Origin: Flavitalea plasmicola
GTDB taxonomy: Bacteria; Bacteroidota; Bacteroidia; Chitinophagales; Chitinophagaceae
Direction of reading: 5' to 3'
Length of the DNA: 64,000 nucleotides
Assembly: GCF_030546645.1 (NCBI RefSeq)
Contig: NZ_JAUOTO010000006.1
Location: 1-64,000, forward strand
The translations under genes and the position numbers were made by a program. Below, one piece after another: positions 1 through 7,182 of this stretch (within the stretch, counting starts at the first letter, position 1; each line of letters opens with the position of its first letter). The notes under the pieces are model-generated. The model did not search any database. It saw nothing but the letters and a program-made list of their open reading frames with translations, and was not told the DNA's origin.

Positions 1-93
1 GTGCCGTCCGTTACGCCCAGGAGCCGGTTGCTGATGCCGCTGAAGTTGTAGGAGTAGGAGAGGGAGTCGATGGTGGAAGTGATGACTTATTGG
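1..93 (-). pseudogene. 5' end of a third orphan Rhs core cassette (runs off left edge)
   Basis: Read on the minus strand this stretch encodes the same core peptide (residues around IDSLSYSYNFSGISN) as the Rhs genes ending at 10893, 7183 and 2723. Homology stops just before position 93, within a few bases of where the other two orphan cassettes in this locus stop. Relative to them it lacks a few bases near the breakpoint (gtggaagtgatgact against gtggaggaagtggtgact). No start codon or promoter is visible. The rest of the cassette, including any toxin tip, lies outside the window. Confidence 0.75.
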
Positions 94-117
94 AGTAATA
101 AAGGTGCTGATAAGTTT

Positions 118-505
118 TTTTTCAGGGCGTGCCCCTTCGGGTCAGGCTTTCCGTTGCAAGTCCTCGCCCCTTGGGCTGCGGGCTTTTCACTGCAATCCCT
201 CACGCTGGTAGCAGTTAAGTGTTAATCGGTCTTCTGCATCTTGTGCATCTTTCCTTCTTTTTTCGCCGGGCAGCCCTAACCGCTCCGCCGCTGTAGAACT
301 TCGTCAGAACGTCGTCCCTCGAGGGCTACGCCCGTATCCTTCGTTGGTTCCAACACTGTTGGACCCTTCCTCGGATACCTCGTTCGTAACCTTCGCTTCG
401 CTCGGTTATAGCCAACAATCAATATTGGAACTTCATTCAGCGGGTTTTCTATTTGGCAGTTGTAGCTGAATGCCCTTCCCCAAAATAGGCTCCAGATTGC
501 AAGAA
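118..505. repeat. Dispersed composite palindromic repeat, copy 1 (interrupted)
   Basis: This is a diverged copy of a repeat found five times in the window (also near 5057, 9384, 22848 and 57264). It starts with the conserved block GGGCGTGCCCCTTCGGGTC, continues through the TTCGCCGGGCAGCCCTAACC block and ends near the CCCCAAAATA half of an inverted repeat. The left half of that inverted repeat is interrupted by a smaller element at about 295-409. The copy lies directly upstream (minus-strand sense) of the truncated Rhs core at 1-93. No protein-coding sequence is recognised in it. Confidence 0.75.
295..409. repeat. Nested mini-repeat inside palindromic repeat copy 1
   Basis: The block begins with AGAACTTCGTCAGAAC and ends with CTTCGCTTCGCTCGGTTAT. 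The same two ends occur in a shorter form at 23253-23316, inserted at a different point of repeat copy 4. Copies 2, 3 and 5 of the host repeat read straight through without it, so it looks like an insertion. No function is known to me. Confidence 0.55.
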
Positions 506-632
506 GTTAAAAGGATGCGATGCCTTGGCGCATTCGCGTCGGCGATTACCGCGTTATCTACGAGATTCATGACGGCCGCCTTGTCGTCACTGTCATTACC
601 ATCGGACATCGCAGAGAGACGTCTATGAGTAA
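491..632 (+). pseudogene. RelE/ParE-family toxin remnant (C-terminal half, frameshifted)
   Basis: The plus strand encodes [17 protein letters not shown] followed by a hydrophobic strand and a GHRRE-like end, which is the typical C-terminal half of RelE/ParE ribosome-dependent or gyrase toxins. The N-terminal half is missing. An extra T before the WRIR codons and two extra bases before the tyrosine codon near the end break the frame relative to the sister copy at 6791-6936. No antitoxin gene is next to it. It is a non-functional remnant. Confidence 0.7.
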
Positions 633-678
633 AGGCTCCACAATGAAAAAACATAGCGGTTAAGCTCTACCTAACCCT

Positions 679-1038
679 TTAAGATCTCGCAGGCAAACTC
701 CTTTCCAATATTTGCCCTGTTTGGGGGTCCACTATTAAATATATACCGCACCAGTTATTGAGATAAAGTTGATTATCATAAAATTTAATGCCTACAAAAG
801 GGCAGTAATCTTCCGACCCATATTTTAATTTAGCAATCTGCCACCTGATTTTCTTTTCTGTAAGGCTAATGCCAAACACATTTTCATTATGGAACACCCC
901 ATCAGGTCTAAGCATGAGAAGTATCAGCATATCTGATATTTCAAGAACATCTTTAATCACGTCATCAAACACAATTTCTCTGTCCCCAATATTTAGCCGA
1001 TTATCTTGCACATTATATTTGTCATTACTTTTAACCAT
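679..1038 (-). CDS. Small cytoplasmic protein, candidate orphan immunity protein
   Basis: This is a 119-residue acidic protein without a signal peptide or membrane segment. It is not a family I recognise. It alternates short predicted strands with charged loops and ends in a domain containing WCGIYLIVDPQTGQ. Position and size fit an immunity protein of the Rhs locus: it lies on the cassette strand, between a broken gene and a RelE remnant. No toxin tip precedes it, so its partner may have been lost. The start ATG at 1038 overlaps the end of the fragment upstream. Confidence 0.5.
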   Translation of the reverse strand: MVKSNDKYNVQDNRLNIGDREIVFDDVIKDVLEISDMLILLMLRPDGVFHNENVFGISLTEKKIRWQIAKLKYGSEDYCPFVGIKFYDNQLYLNNWCGIYLIVDPQTGQILERSLPARS

Positions 1039-1428
1039 TGTATAAAATTGTAGTTATGGTATAAATTCAGATGCTGGTCGACGCTCGATTTCAGCTGCTC
1101 GTATTCCTGCACGTTGGTGATGGAGTATTCGTAGCTTCCCCGGTAACGGTTGCCGCTGCCCTTAATGTAGCCGTAGCGTTCCAGCTCCACCAGGTAGCGC
1201 TTCAGGTTGCAGGGGTTGATCCGCAGCTGACCCCGGATCTCCCGCGCGGTAAAAGCTGACCTTGCCCTATTCCGGCAAGATCACTTTGAGTAATTCTAAA
1301 AACCCACGGGTGGCCTTGGTCAGTTCGTCGCTCTTGCTGAACTGGGCATCTTTCAAGGGGCTAAACACCGCTTCGATATCTTCCACCGTGGTCTCGATGT
1401 ACGGCTGGTGGTGGTATGTACCAGGATG
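993..1428 (-). pseudogene. Fragment of a mobile-element-type protein with a C-terminal winged-helix-like region
   Basis: Across frame breaks near 1275 the minus strand encodes a helical stretch (QPYIETTVEDIEAVFSPL), then FTAREIRGQLRINP and ELERYGYIKGSGNRYRGSYE. The latter look like a DNA-binding winged helix at the end of a larger protein. There is no start codon, the 5' side is fused to a truncated nucleotidyltransferase-HEPN gene, and at least one frameshift is present. I read it as a gene fragment brought in by recombination. The parent family is uncertain. Confidence 0.45.
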
Positions 1429-2000
1429 ATCGCATTGTAGATGCTCTCGGTCGCCTGGTGAAGATAAAAAGCAGCATTTTTACAACTACCCCGCTGGTAT
1501 GCGTTCTGTGCATCAATGTAGAACTCCTTTGCCGCGCCATACCACGGCTCGAAGTATTGCTGCTCAATAGCTTTTGCCTCCGCAGTGCTTAACGGATTGC
1601 GTTCCGTCAGCGGCGTGTTGCCGGCATCATAGAGCAGGATGCCTTCCTTCTCAATATCGGTAAAAAAGTACTGGCCTTCGGTCAGCATCTTGTTCACAAA
1701 ATCAATGTCGTGGGTGATCACCGTGACCGGCGTCTTGTACAAGCAGCGGTTCTCGATCAGGTCTTGCACCTCATAGTCCTTGCGGGTCTCGCCGGATTTA
1801 GTAATGACCAGGATGTCATAGTCACTGATATACTCATAAGTTATGCCGCCCTCCGTATACCGGTGCTCCACCCACCGGCCCGTCGCATGGCTGCCGGACA
1901 GGATCACTTTCTCAGGATTCACCGCCTTCACCATGATCCCGGCGATCTCTCTCAGCTGCTTTTGCTTTTGCTCCGGTAAATGCTCCTGGGAAGTGTTCAT
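1353..2000 (-). pseudogene. Nucleotidyltransferase-HEPN (MNT-HEPN) protein, truncated in the HEPN domain
   Basis: The N-terminal half has the minimal nucleotidyltransferase signature: GSHATGR at about residues 36-42 followed by SDYDILVI around residue 60, giving the paired metal-binding aspartates. The second half begins a HEPN domain (FYLHQATESIYNAIILV) but then loses homology; the last 20 residues are unrelated and frame-shifted into a different gene fragment. In the known family MNT and HEPN act as antitoxin and toxin, or as a fused defence protein. Here the HEPN part is incomplete, so RNase activity is unlikely. Start at ATG 2000. Confidence 0.6.
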
Positions 2001-2079
2001 CGACTAACAGTTTACAATACCGTAAAGCCAGGGAAGTATATGCGCCTTAAAAAGAGAAAGCCCTTTCGGCCTTTCTTTA

Positions 2080-2712
2080 CTAAACCTTTTTAACCCACAT
2101 AAGATACCCCTCTCCATCGTAGGCGCCAATAAAAAACACAAACACATTCCGCACAAACTCGTCTAGCAATTCAGTAGTTATTTCTTTTGAAGAAGAAAAA
2201 GCCGATTGCAAATTGATATCCAATGAACTCAACGCACAGGTGAAAACATAGCTATCGCTGACAAGAATAGCTTGCTTTATTTTTTCAAGGTCAGTATTAT
2301 TTCTATTAAAAAAATAAAATACCTGCTTATCGCCAAGACACACAAACTCAATACCGTTATTTTTTAACTCCTCGTCTTTAGGCCATAAAACCGGATCTTC
2401 AAAAAGACAACAATGTTTCGTTTCGGTTGTGATGAGTCGCTCAATTTCTACAGAAATAGGCGTCAACGCGTCATTTCTAATCGCCGAAAATCGGGCAGTA
2501 CGGTTTCTTAGCTCCTCATCTGAAGAATATATTCCCCCATTTTCGAATCTATACAATTTGTCAAGTTCTATTTCTGAAGGAACGAAGGCATAAACAGTTC
2601 CCTTCTCTATTGGTAAGTTTTTCAACCCATCAGAAAGTGATCTGCCTCTTAAAAGTTGCTTACGTATGTAAGCATTTGAACCGTCTCCAGTTACATCAAT
2701 CTTTTCTATCAT
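2080..2712 (-). CDS. Candidate immunity protein for the Rhs cassette ending at 2723
   Basis: A start at ATG 2712 gives 210 residues beginning MIEKIDVTGDG and leaves a 10-base gap after the Rhs stop. An upstream ATG at 2754 would overlap the Rhs gene and is less likely. The protein has no signal peptide and is acidic, with an aromatic C-terminal region (FIGAYDGEGYLMWV). I recognise no family. Immediate downstream position on the same strand as a toxin-tipped Rhs cassette is the standard place for an immunity gene, so cytoplasmic neutralisation of that tip is inferred. Confidence 0.6.
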   Translation of the reverse strand: MIEKIDVTGDGSNAYIRKQLLRGRSLSDGLKNLPIEKGTVYAFVPSEIELDKLYRFENGGIYSSDEELRNRTARFSAIRNDALTPISVEIERLITTETKHCCLFEDPVLWPKDEELKNNGIEFVCLGDKQVFYFFNRNNTDLEKIKQAILVSDSYVFTCALSSLDINLQSAFSSSKEITTELLDEFVRNVFVFFIGAYDGEGYLMWVKKV

Positions 2713-2722
2713 ATAATTTAAA

Positions 2723-5023
2723 TTATCTTGGGGGCACCCATTCATTTGATCCATCAGGATATAACCTCCACTTTCCTGGAACTTTCCGTTTTTGATAATC
2801 CCAATGAGGGCCTATTGGATCAGGATGCTCAAGATTTGGATAAAGGCTACCATTGTCAGGGTGATACCAACTACCATCAGCTGAACCTGGAGTTGATCCT
2901 TCCTTACCTCTCCATTGCCAACCTTCGCCAGGTGGAACTGTAGGATTATTTCCCGGATAAGGAGGAATGGTGATACTTGGAACCTGCTCACTATGCAGTG
3001 CATCCCACAGTAAATTTGCTGTTGCTGCTATAGCAGCGACCGTAATAACCACGCCAGCAGCACCGTCGGCAACGGGATTAAATCCCGCGCCTCCTCCTAA
3101 GGCAATTACACCCGCAGTAGCCAATCCCGCTTTCATAATACCGCCAGGGGATGGCCCGCCGTCTATATGTGAAGGAGCATTTGCAGCAGGGGAAGGAGCG
3201 GCACCTGCTGGTTCTACGTTCGCAAGATCTGGCGTCGTTGTACTAGGCTTCAGTTCTCCCTCTCCCAAACGCGTTGCTGTTCCGTCAGAATTTAATTTAT
3301 ACGTAGTTGAAGACTGGCCGTCTTCAGTATGACCATTGGTTTGGTACCCTGAGGTGCCTATATCTTTAACATCCGTATTATTTTTATCCTGCCCGGCAGC
3401 CCAAGCTTCTGCCCCCGCCTGATCATGGACGCTCGCTACCCAATCTGTGTGAGCATCTCCATGTGCATCATGATAATGCACCCAATCCTCAGGAGCCATC
3501 CCGTCAGGATCGATGAATCGAATCGGATTATCAAATGCATAATTATAAGGTGAGAACCGTCGCATTTGATCCGCTTGAGGATCGATCGTCCACCAACGCA
3601 TTAGCTGAGGGTCAAAGTTCCTAGCTCCAAAATCGTACTCCTCTAACCCTGATCCATCGCTGAACTCTTTGTTCTGTAGCTCCATCCCGTTGAACCTATA
3701 CCTATTTTCAGCGTAATTCGATTTCAATACTTTGTCTGATATCCCTGCCATGGCTAGGCCACCTGGATAATATTGCGTCTCTTCCAGCAAAGGCCCCGTA
3801 TAATGCGTTACACTTAGATTATCAAAGAACACTGAGACACTCTTTGTCTCATTCAGCAGGTAAATATACAAATATCCATTCTTTTTGATCCTGATTGTAT
3901 CCGTCGCCAGGGACATTAAATTATCAGCCGCTCCTACGCCCAACGCCCCGCTGGCGGACTGGTCATAATTGAACTGGTTATCCAGGGCTATGTAGTTCAA
4001 ATAGGCCTTCGGATACGCAGGGGGTGTAGGGTTCTTGTCATTCCGAAAGGCGTTGACACCACCCAATAATGGACTGGTCGAGCTATTACTCAGCGTACCA
4101 TAATCTCCCTTGGCGCCTCCTACCATAGAGATAATACCATTAGCCAGTGAGCTCAGTACATCTGTCGTGGCATCCGTCGTCCCCGTAGAGGTCTGTCCGG
4201 ACTTCCAGAAAGAATTGACGCCTACCCGGTACAGGTCGCCCGCCATCACTTTCAAGATGATCGCCGGTCCTTCATGCGGCGTATTGCCATTGATCCGGCA
4301 GACGGAGTCATTGGGGTTGGTGACGGCGGTGCCGAAGGGGTTAGGCCCGGAACTGCCATTGACATAATAGCTCCACACATTGGTCAGCGGGATATTGTAG
4401 AATAGCTTGTTTTCTGTAGCCCTGTACGCCGCCTCCATGGTGGCCATATATTGTGCCGTGTCGCGCTGCTGCGTCAGCACTTCTCTTGTATTGCCCAGGT
4501 GGTCCTTCTCAAAGAAGTCATATTCCCATTTGTAGCCTGTAGAGCCATTGATATACCGGTGAAAAGCCCATCTTGCCCGGCCTTCTTCATGACCGACAAA
4601 TTGCAAGGTGTCAATGCCAGCATTGGGTGTGATGATCGTGTCGCCCTGCTGGTACACAAAGCCGTTCATATACAGCGTGGTCGTAGCGTGTTTGGACAGG
4701 CTGTCCATCGTCACTTTGGCGAGCTTATTGCCGCCCGCATCATAGGTATAGATGATGTCGCCTTTACTCTTGATATGTACCTTTTGTGGTAGGTTCAGGT
4801 GATTATAGGTAATAGGGCTGATCCCTTTGTTGAAGTCCGTGATCATGTTGCCATTCTGATCGTACGTGTAATCCACTGACCCTTTTCCGCTGGGATTGTA
4901 ATGAAAATCCCCCAAGGTAGAGTTTTGGTTGTTGGTGCCGTCCGTTACGCCCAGGAGCCGGTTGCTGATGCCGCTGAAGTTGTAGGAGTAGGAGAGGGAG
5001 TCGATGGTGGAGGAAGTGGTGAC
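2723..5023 (-). CDS. Orphan Rhs cassette: 5'-truncated core with a type-37-like toxin tip
   Basis: The frame is open from an in-frame TGA at 5024-5026 and starts in mid-core, with no good start codon before an internal TTG at 4915. It shares nearly identical DNA with the full Rhs gene at 10893-15047 up to the ISDKVLKSNYAENRYR region, then diverges. The core ends [11 protein letters not shown]. The tip has a hydrophobic alanine/glycine stretch and then about 75 residues containing GSWYHPDNG and HPDPIGPHWDY. These resemble the family annotated as polymorphic toxin type 37 (from memory; activity not certain). Without promoter or signal peptide it is probably a silent reservoir cassette, able to be expressed after recombination with the full gene. 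Confidence 0.75.
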   Translation of the reverse strand, partial: VTTSSTIDSLSYSYNFSGISNRLLGVTDGTNNQNSTLGDFHYNPSGKGSVDYTYDQNGNMITDFNKGISPITYNHLNLPQKVHIKSKGDIIYTYDAGGNKLAKVTMDSLSKHATTTLYMNGFVYQQGDTIITPNAGIDTLQFVGHEEGRARWAFHRYINGSTGYKWEYDFFEKDHLGNTREVLTQQRDTAQYMATMEAAYRATENKLFYNIPLTNVWSYYVNGSSGPNPFGTAVTNPNDSVCRINGNTPHEGPAIILKVMAGDLYRVGVNSFWKSGQTSTGTTDATTDVLSSLANGIISMVGGAKGDYGTLSNSSTSPLLGGVNAFRNDKNPTPPAYPKAYLNYIALDNQFNYDQSASGALGVGAADNLMSLATDTIRIKKNGYLYIYLLNETKSVSVFFDNLSVTHYTGPLLEETQYYPGGLAMAGISDKVLKSNYAENRYRFNGMELQNKEFSDGSGLEEYDFGARNFDPQLMRWWTIDPQADQMRRFSPYNYAFDNPIRFIDPDGMAPEDWVHYHDAHGDAHTDWVASVHDQAGAEAWAAGQDKNNTDVKDIGTSGYQTNGHTEDGQSSTTYKLNSDGTATRLGEGELKPSTTTPDLANVEPAGAAPSPAANAPSHIDGGPSPGGIMKAGLATAGVIALGGGAGFNPVADGAAGVVITVAAIAATANLLWDALHSEQVPSITIPPYPGNNPTVPPGEGWQWRGKEGSTPGSADGSWYHPDNGSLYPNLEHPDPIGPHWDYQKRKVPGKWRLYPDGSNEWVPPR

Positions 5024-5056
5024 TCATGGGGTAATAGTTATGTAGATTCTTTTCAT

Positions 5057-5690
5057 GACGTGCCCCTTCGGGTCAGGCTGTTCGCTTGTAGTCCTCGGCC
5101 TAAGGCCTGCGGGCTACCGCTGCCATCCTTCACGCTGGTAGCAGTTAAGTGTTAAACGGTCTTCTGCATCCTGTGCTTCTTTCCTTCTTTTTTCGCCGGG
5201 CAGCCCTAACCGCTACGCCGCTGTATTTTGGTCACCACTCAATATTAGAACTTTATTCAGCGTGATTTCTATTTGGGAGTTGTAGCCGAATCTCCTCGCC
5301 CAAAATAAGGCGTCTCCGCGGCAGGGCTGACCCTGGCAGATACACTGTGCAGGTGCAGTATTTATTGCGGGAGAGATTACAATCGATGTAAGGAAATTTC
5401 TTGGGCTGCATTCCTTTTCTCCGACCGATAGCACGATGTGCTGCTTAATGCTCCGCCGCACTATTTTCCCGCCCCGCTCCCTGATGGTGCTCCTCTCAAC
5501 TGCGGTAAAATAAGGCTGCGGAAACCTGGTTAGGTCCCCCAGGTTAATTGCGGCCGATACAGCAACGACCTGCAGGCCATATAAGCTGGAAGGTCTTTCG
5601 GTCCCCGCGATGCGCCTTTCCTTTTTTTCAATTGTGACGGGGTTCTCTCGCTGCTAATTTTCTCGCCGTGCTGTCCGATAAAATTAGAGA
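5057..5690. repeat. Dispersed composite palindromic repeat, copy 2
   Basis: The copy carries all modules: the GTGCCCCTTCGGGTCAGGC block, an imperfect inverted repeat with inner ends TATTTTGG and CCCAAAATAAGGCG, a CTCCGACCGATAGCACGATG block, a second inverted repeat built on CTATTTTCCC and GGTAAAATAAGGCTGCGG, and a hairpin at 5655-5688. It fills the space between the broken pentapeptide gene and the orphan Rhs core at 5023. No coding sequence is recognised. Confidence 0.8.
5655..5688. repeat. Hairpin module CTAATTTTCTCG...CGATAAAATTAG
   Basis: Two 12-base arms with one mismatch enclose a short loop containing CGTGCTGTC. The same hairpin, with perfect arms, is present at 23803-23836, beyond repeat copy 4. 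In shape it matches the other two palindromic modules of the repeat, each of which has ATTTT on one inner arm and AAAAT on the other. It has no T-run and is not a clear terminator. Confidence 0.6.
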
Positions 5691-5746
5691 TCGACAATGC
5701 CTTTGTGTATATAATGATCCTAGTCCATGATCCAAACAATGTCAAA

Positions 5747-6223
5747 TTACCACTTCGATACATCCTGCTTCTTCTGGGTAAAATATTCTGGCCAAATTGT
5801 AAATTTATCATAAAAGGCCCCTTTGAATAATGCCTTTTCTATCCCAATGCATTTCAGTACACTGCCTTGCAAACGACAATTACTAAAATCTGCATTAGTT
5901 ATATTAACACCTTGCAATGACGCATTCCGCAAATCCGCATTTGTAAAAGTGCATCCGCTTGCTGCACTTCCGTCTAAAATGCAATTCTTAAGTATTGCGT
6001 CCATAAAGTACGCTGTGATGATATTAGCTTTGGACAAGTTGCTATTGGCTAGATTAGACTTTACCTATACCGCTCCTCTAAGATTGCAGCTAATAAGACT
6101 AGAATTGCTCATATCCATCCCTTCTAATATAACCCTATGAAGGTTGAGTCCATCTAAGCTTACAGCCGCTAATGATGTAAATGGAACTTCTAAAAAATCA
6201 TTCGTTGCAAATGGTATTTTCAT
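5747..6223 (-). pseudogene. Pentapeptide-repeat protein with in-frame amber stop
   Basis: From ATG 6223 the frame reads MKIPFATNDFLEVPF and then pentapeptide repeats of the A(D/N)Lxx kind (LDGLNL, MSNSSL, ISCNLRG). It hits a TAG at 6065-6067 and continues in the same frame with SNLANSNLSKANI and ADLRNASLQGVNI to a stop at 5747. Right-handed pentapeptide helices such as Qnr, MfpA and McbG protect DNA gyrase. The gene starts 3 bases after a toxin-tip fragment and so sits in the immunity position. The stop makes it a probable pseudogene unless a downstream TTG start is used. Confidence 0.7.
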
Positions 6224-6226
6224 ATA

Positions 6227-6790
6227 TTATCGGTTTCCCCAATCAATTTTATCAAGTTTAATTTCTTGAAATGGCTTTTTAAGAGGAGCCAAACTTGGCG
6301 CCATTACTCCAGGAGTCGTTGCTGGTTCTGTTCCAAATACGCCTCCCGCAATATAAACACGATTACCATCCACTATAACATAGCTGTCAACTTTGATGTG
6401 CGGCGCCACGCGTCCTTTGGCAAGCTGCGCTAAATATTCTTGCACCACCGGCAACGAAACAGAAGGCTGTGTTATTTGCATTATCGAACCTTCAAGTGCT
6501 TTTGCAACCGAAGCCTCCGTCACTTCTAGCACTTGTACAGTTGTTATAGGAATCTGATCCAGTGCCGTCGTTCCTTCTGCTGCTGCTGTGGTTGCCATAG
6601 TTTGGGGAGAAGGTGACACAGGAACTCCCGTCAAATAAGAAACTGCCAGAGGAATACCTATTTCCGGCTGAGCAAATCCAATGATCCCGATAGCAAAAAC
6701 CGGTGCCACTTTCGCATTTATTCCTCCGGAAATATGATCCGTTTTTTCTGCTACCTTAACCTTTTCTGAAGTAACTGGAACAGGATCCCA
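6227..6790 (-). CDS. Displaced toxin-tip fragment, no Rhs core
   Basis: The open frame begins abruptly at about 6790, at the junction with a RelE remnant, and reads DPVPVTSEKVKVAEKTDH and onward. An in-frame GTG at 6709 could act as a start. It contains a hydrophobic region (VFAIGIIGFAQPEIGIP), a helical linker and a C-terminal domain with VAPHIKVDSYVIVDGN and YIAGGVFG. I recognise no toxin family. It has the layout of an Rhs C-terminal tip (hydrophobic pretoxin, then a small domain) but lacks the core. The tightly coupled pentapeptide gene downstream would be its immunity gene. It is probably an inactive remnant. Confidence 0.5.
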   Translation of the reverse strand, partial: WDPVPVTSEKVKVAEKTDHISGGINAKVAPVFAIGIIGFAQPEIGIPLAVSYLTGVPVSPSPQTMATTAAAEGTTALDQIPITTVQVLEVTEASVAKALEGSIMQITQPSVSLPVVQEYLAQLAKGRVAPHIKVDSYVIVDGNRVYIAGGVFGTEPATTPGVMAPSLAPLKKPFQEIKLDKIDWGNR

Positions 6791-6936
6791 GGCCTTCCGG
6801 CTGCAAGAAGCTAAAAGGACGTGATGCCTGGCGCATTCGCATCGGCGATTACCGCGGCGTTATCTACGAGATCCATGACGGTCGCCTTGTCGTCACGATC
6901 ATTACCGTTGGACCTAGAAGAGAAGTCTACGAGTGA
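6791..6936 (+). pseudogene. RelE/ParE-family toxin remnant (C-terminal half)
   Basis: The plus strand encodes CKKLKGRDAWRIRIGDYRG, then [18 protein letters not shown] and RREVYE followed by TGA, the conserved C-terminal half of RelE/ParE toxins. Compared with the sister copy at 491-632 the frame is intact but has one extra glycine codon in the GDYR-VIYE segment. The N-terminal half and an antitoxin are missing. It lies exactly between an immunity gene and a displaced toxin tip, pointing the opposite way to both. Confidence 0.75.
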
Positions 6937-6946
6937 AGGAGCAATA

Positions 6947-7180
6947 TTACTTTAGATCGTCCCAATTGATTTTTGCTACCCATATTTTTTCCTCGTCTGA
7001 AAATAGAACCACCCCAGAAGTCGCCAACCCTTCGTCATCGTCTAACAAGATTTCAAGGCCTGACTTCAATTTAATGTTCAGTCTTTCGAGGTCTCTAAAA
7101 GTTCCGTCTGAAGTTAACCTAACTCTACCTTTACTGTCGGCATTATTAAAATCCGCATATATTTTGATATGTGGTTTCAT
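6947..7180 (-). CDS. Candidate immunity protein for the Rhs tip ending at 7183
   Basis: A 77-residue protein, MKPHIKIYADFNNADSKG at the start, with conserved-looking segments RVRLTSDGTFRDLERL and a WVAKINWDDLK end. It has no signal peptide. I recall small proteins of this look next to other polymorphic toxins, but no function is established to my knowledge. It begins 2 bases after the stop of the Rhs tip, so translation is probably coupled and the pair is a cognate toxin-immunity unit. Being intact beside a frameshifted toxin gene, it may protect against siblings that still carry the active tip. Confidence 0.65.
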   Translation of the reverse strand: MKPHIKIYADFNNADSKGRVRLTSDGTFRDLERLNIKLKSGLEILLDDDEGLATSGVVLFSDEEKIWVAKINWDDLK

Positions 7181-7182
7181 TA

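Noticed and set aside
118-505. tRNA-like or rRNA fragments in the GC-rich repeat blocks
   Set aside because: The blocks such as GCCCCTTCGGGTC form small hairpins, but no cloverleaf, anticodon arm or rRNA signature is found.
1353-2000. An intact MNT-HEPN toxin-antitoxin defence unit
   Set aside because: The HEPN domain is cut off and the following frame belongs to another fragment, so it is not counted as a working defence system.
6065-6067. Recoding of the in-frame TAG in the pentapeptide gene
   Set aside because: There is no sign of recoding elements. Nearby genes in the same array are also broken, so simple decay is the better explanation.
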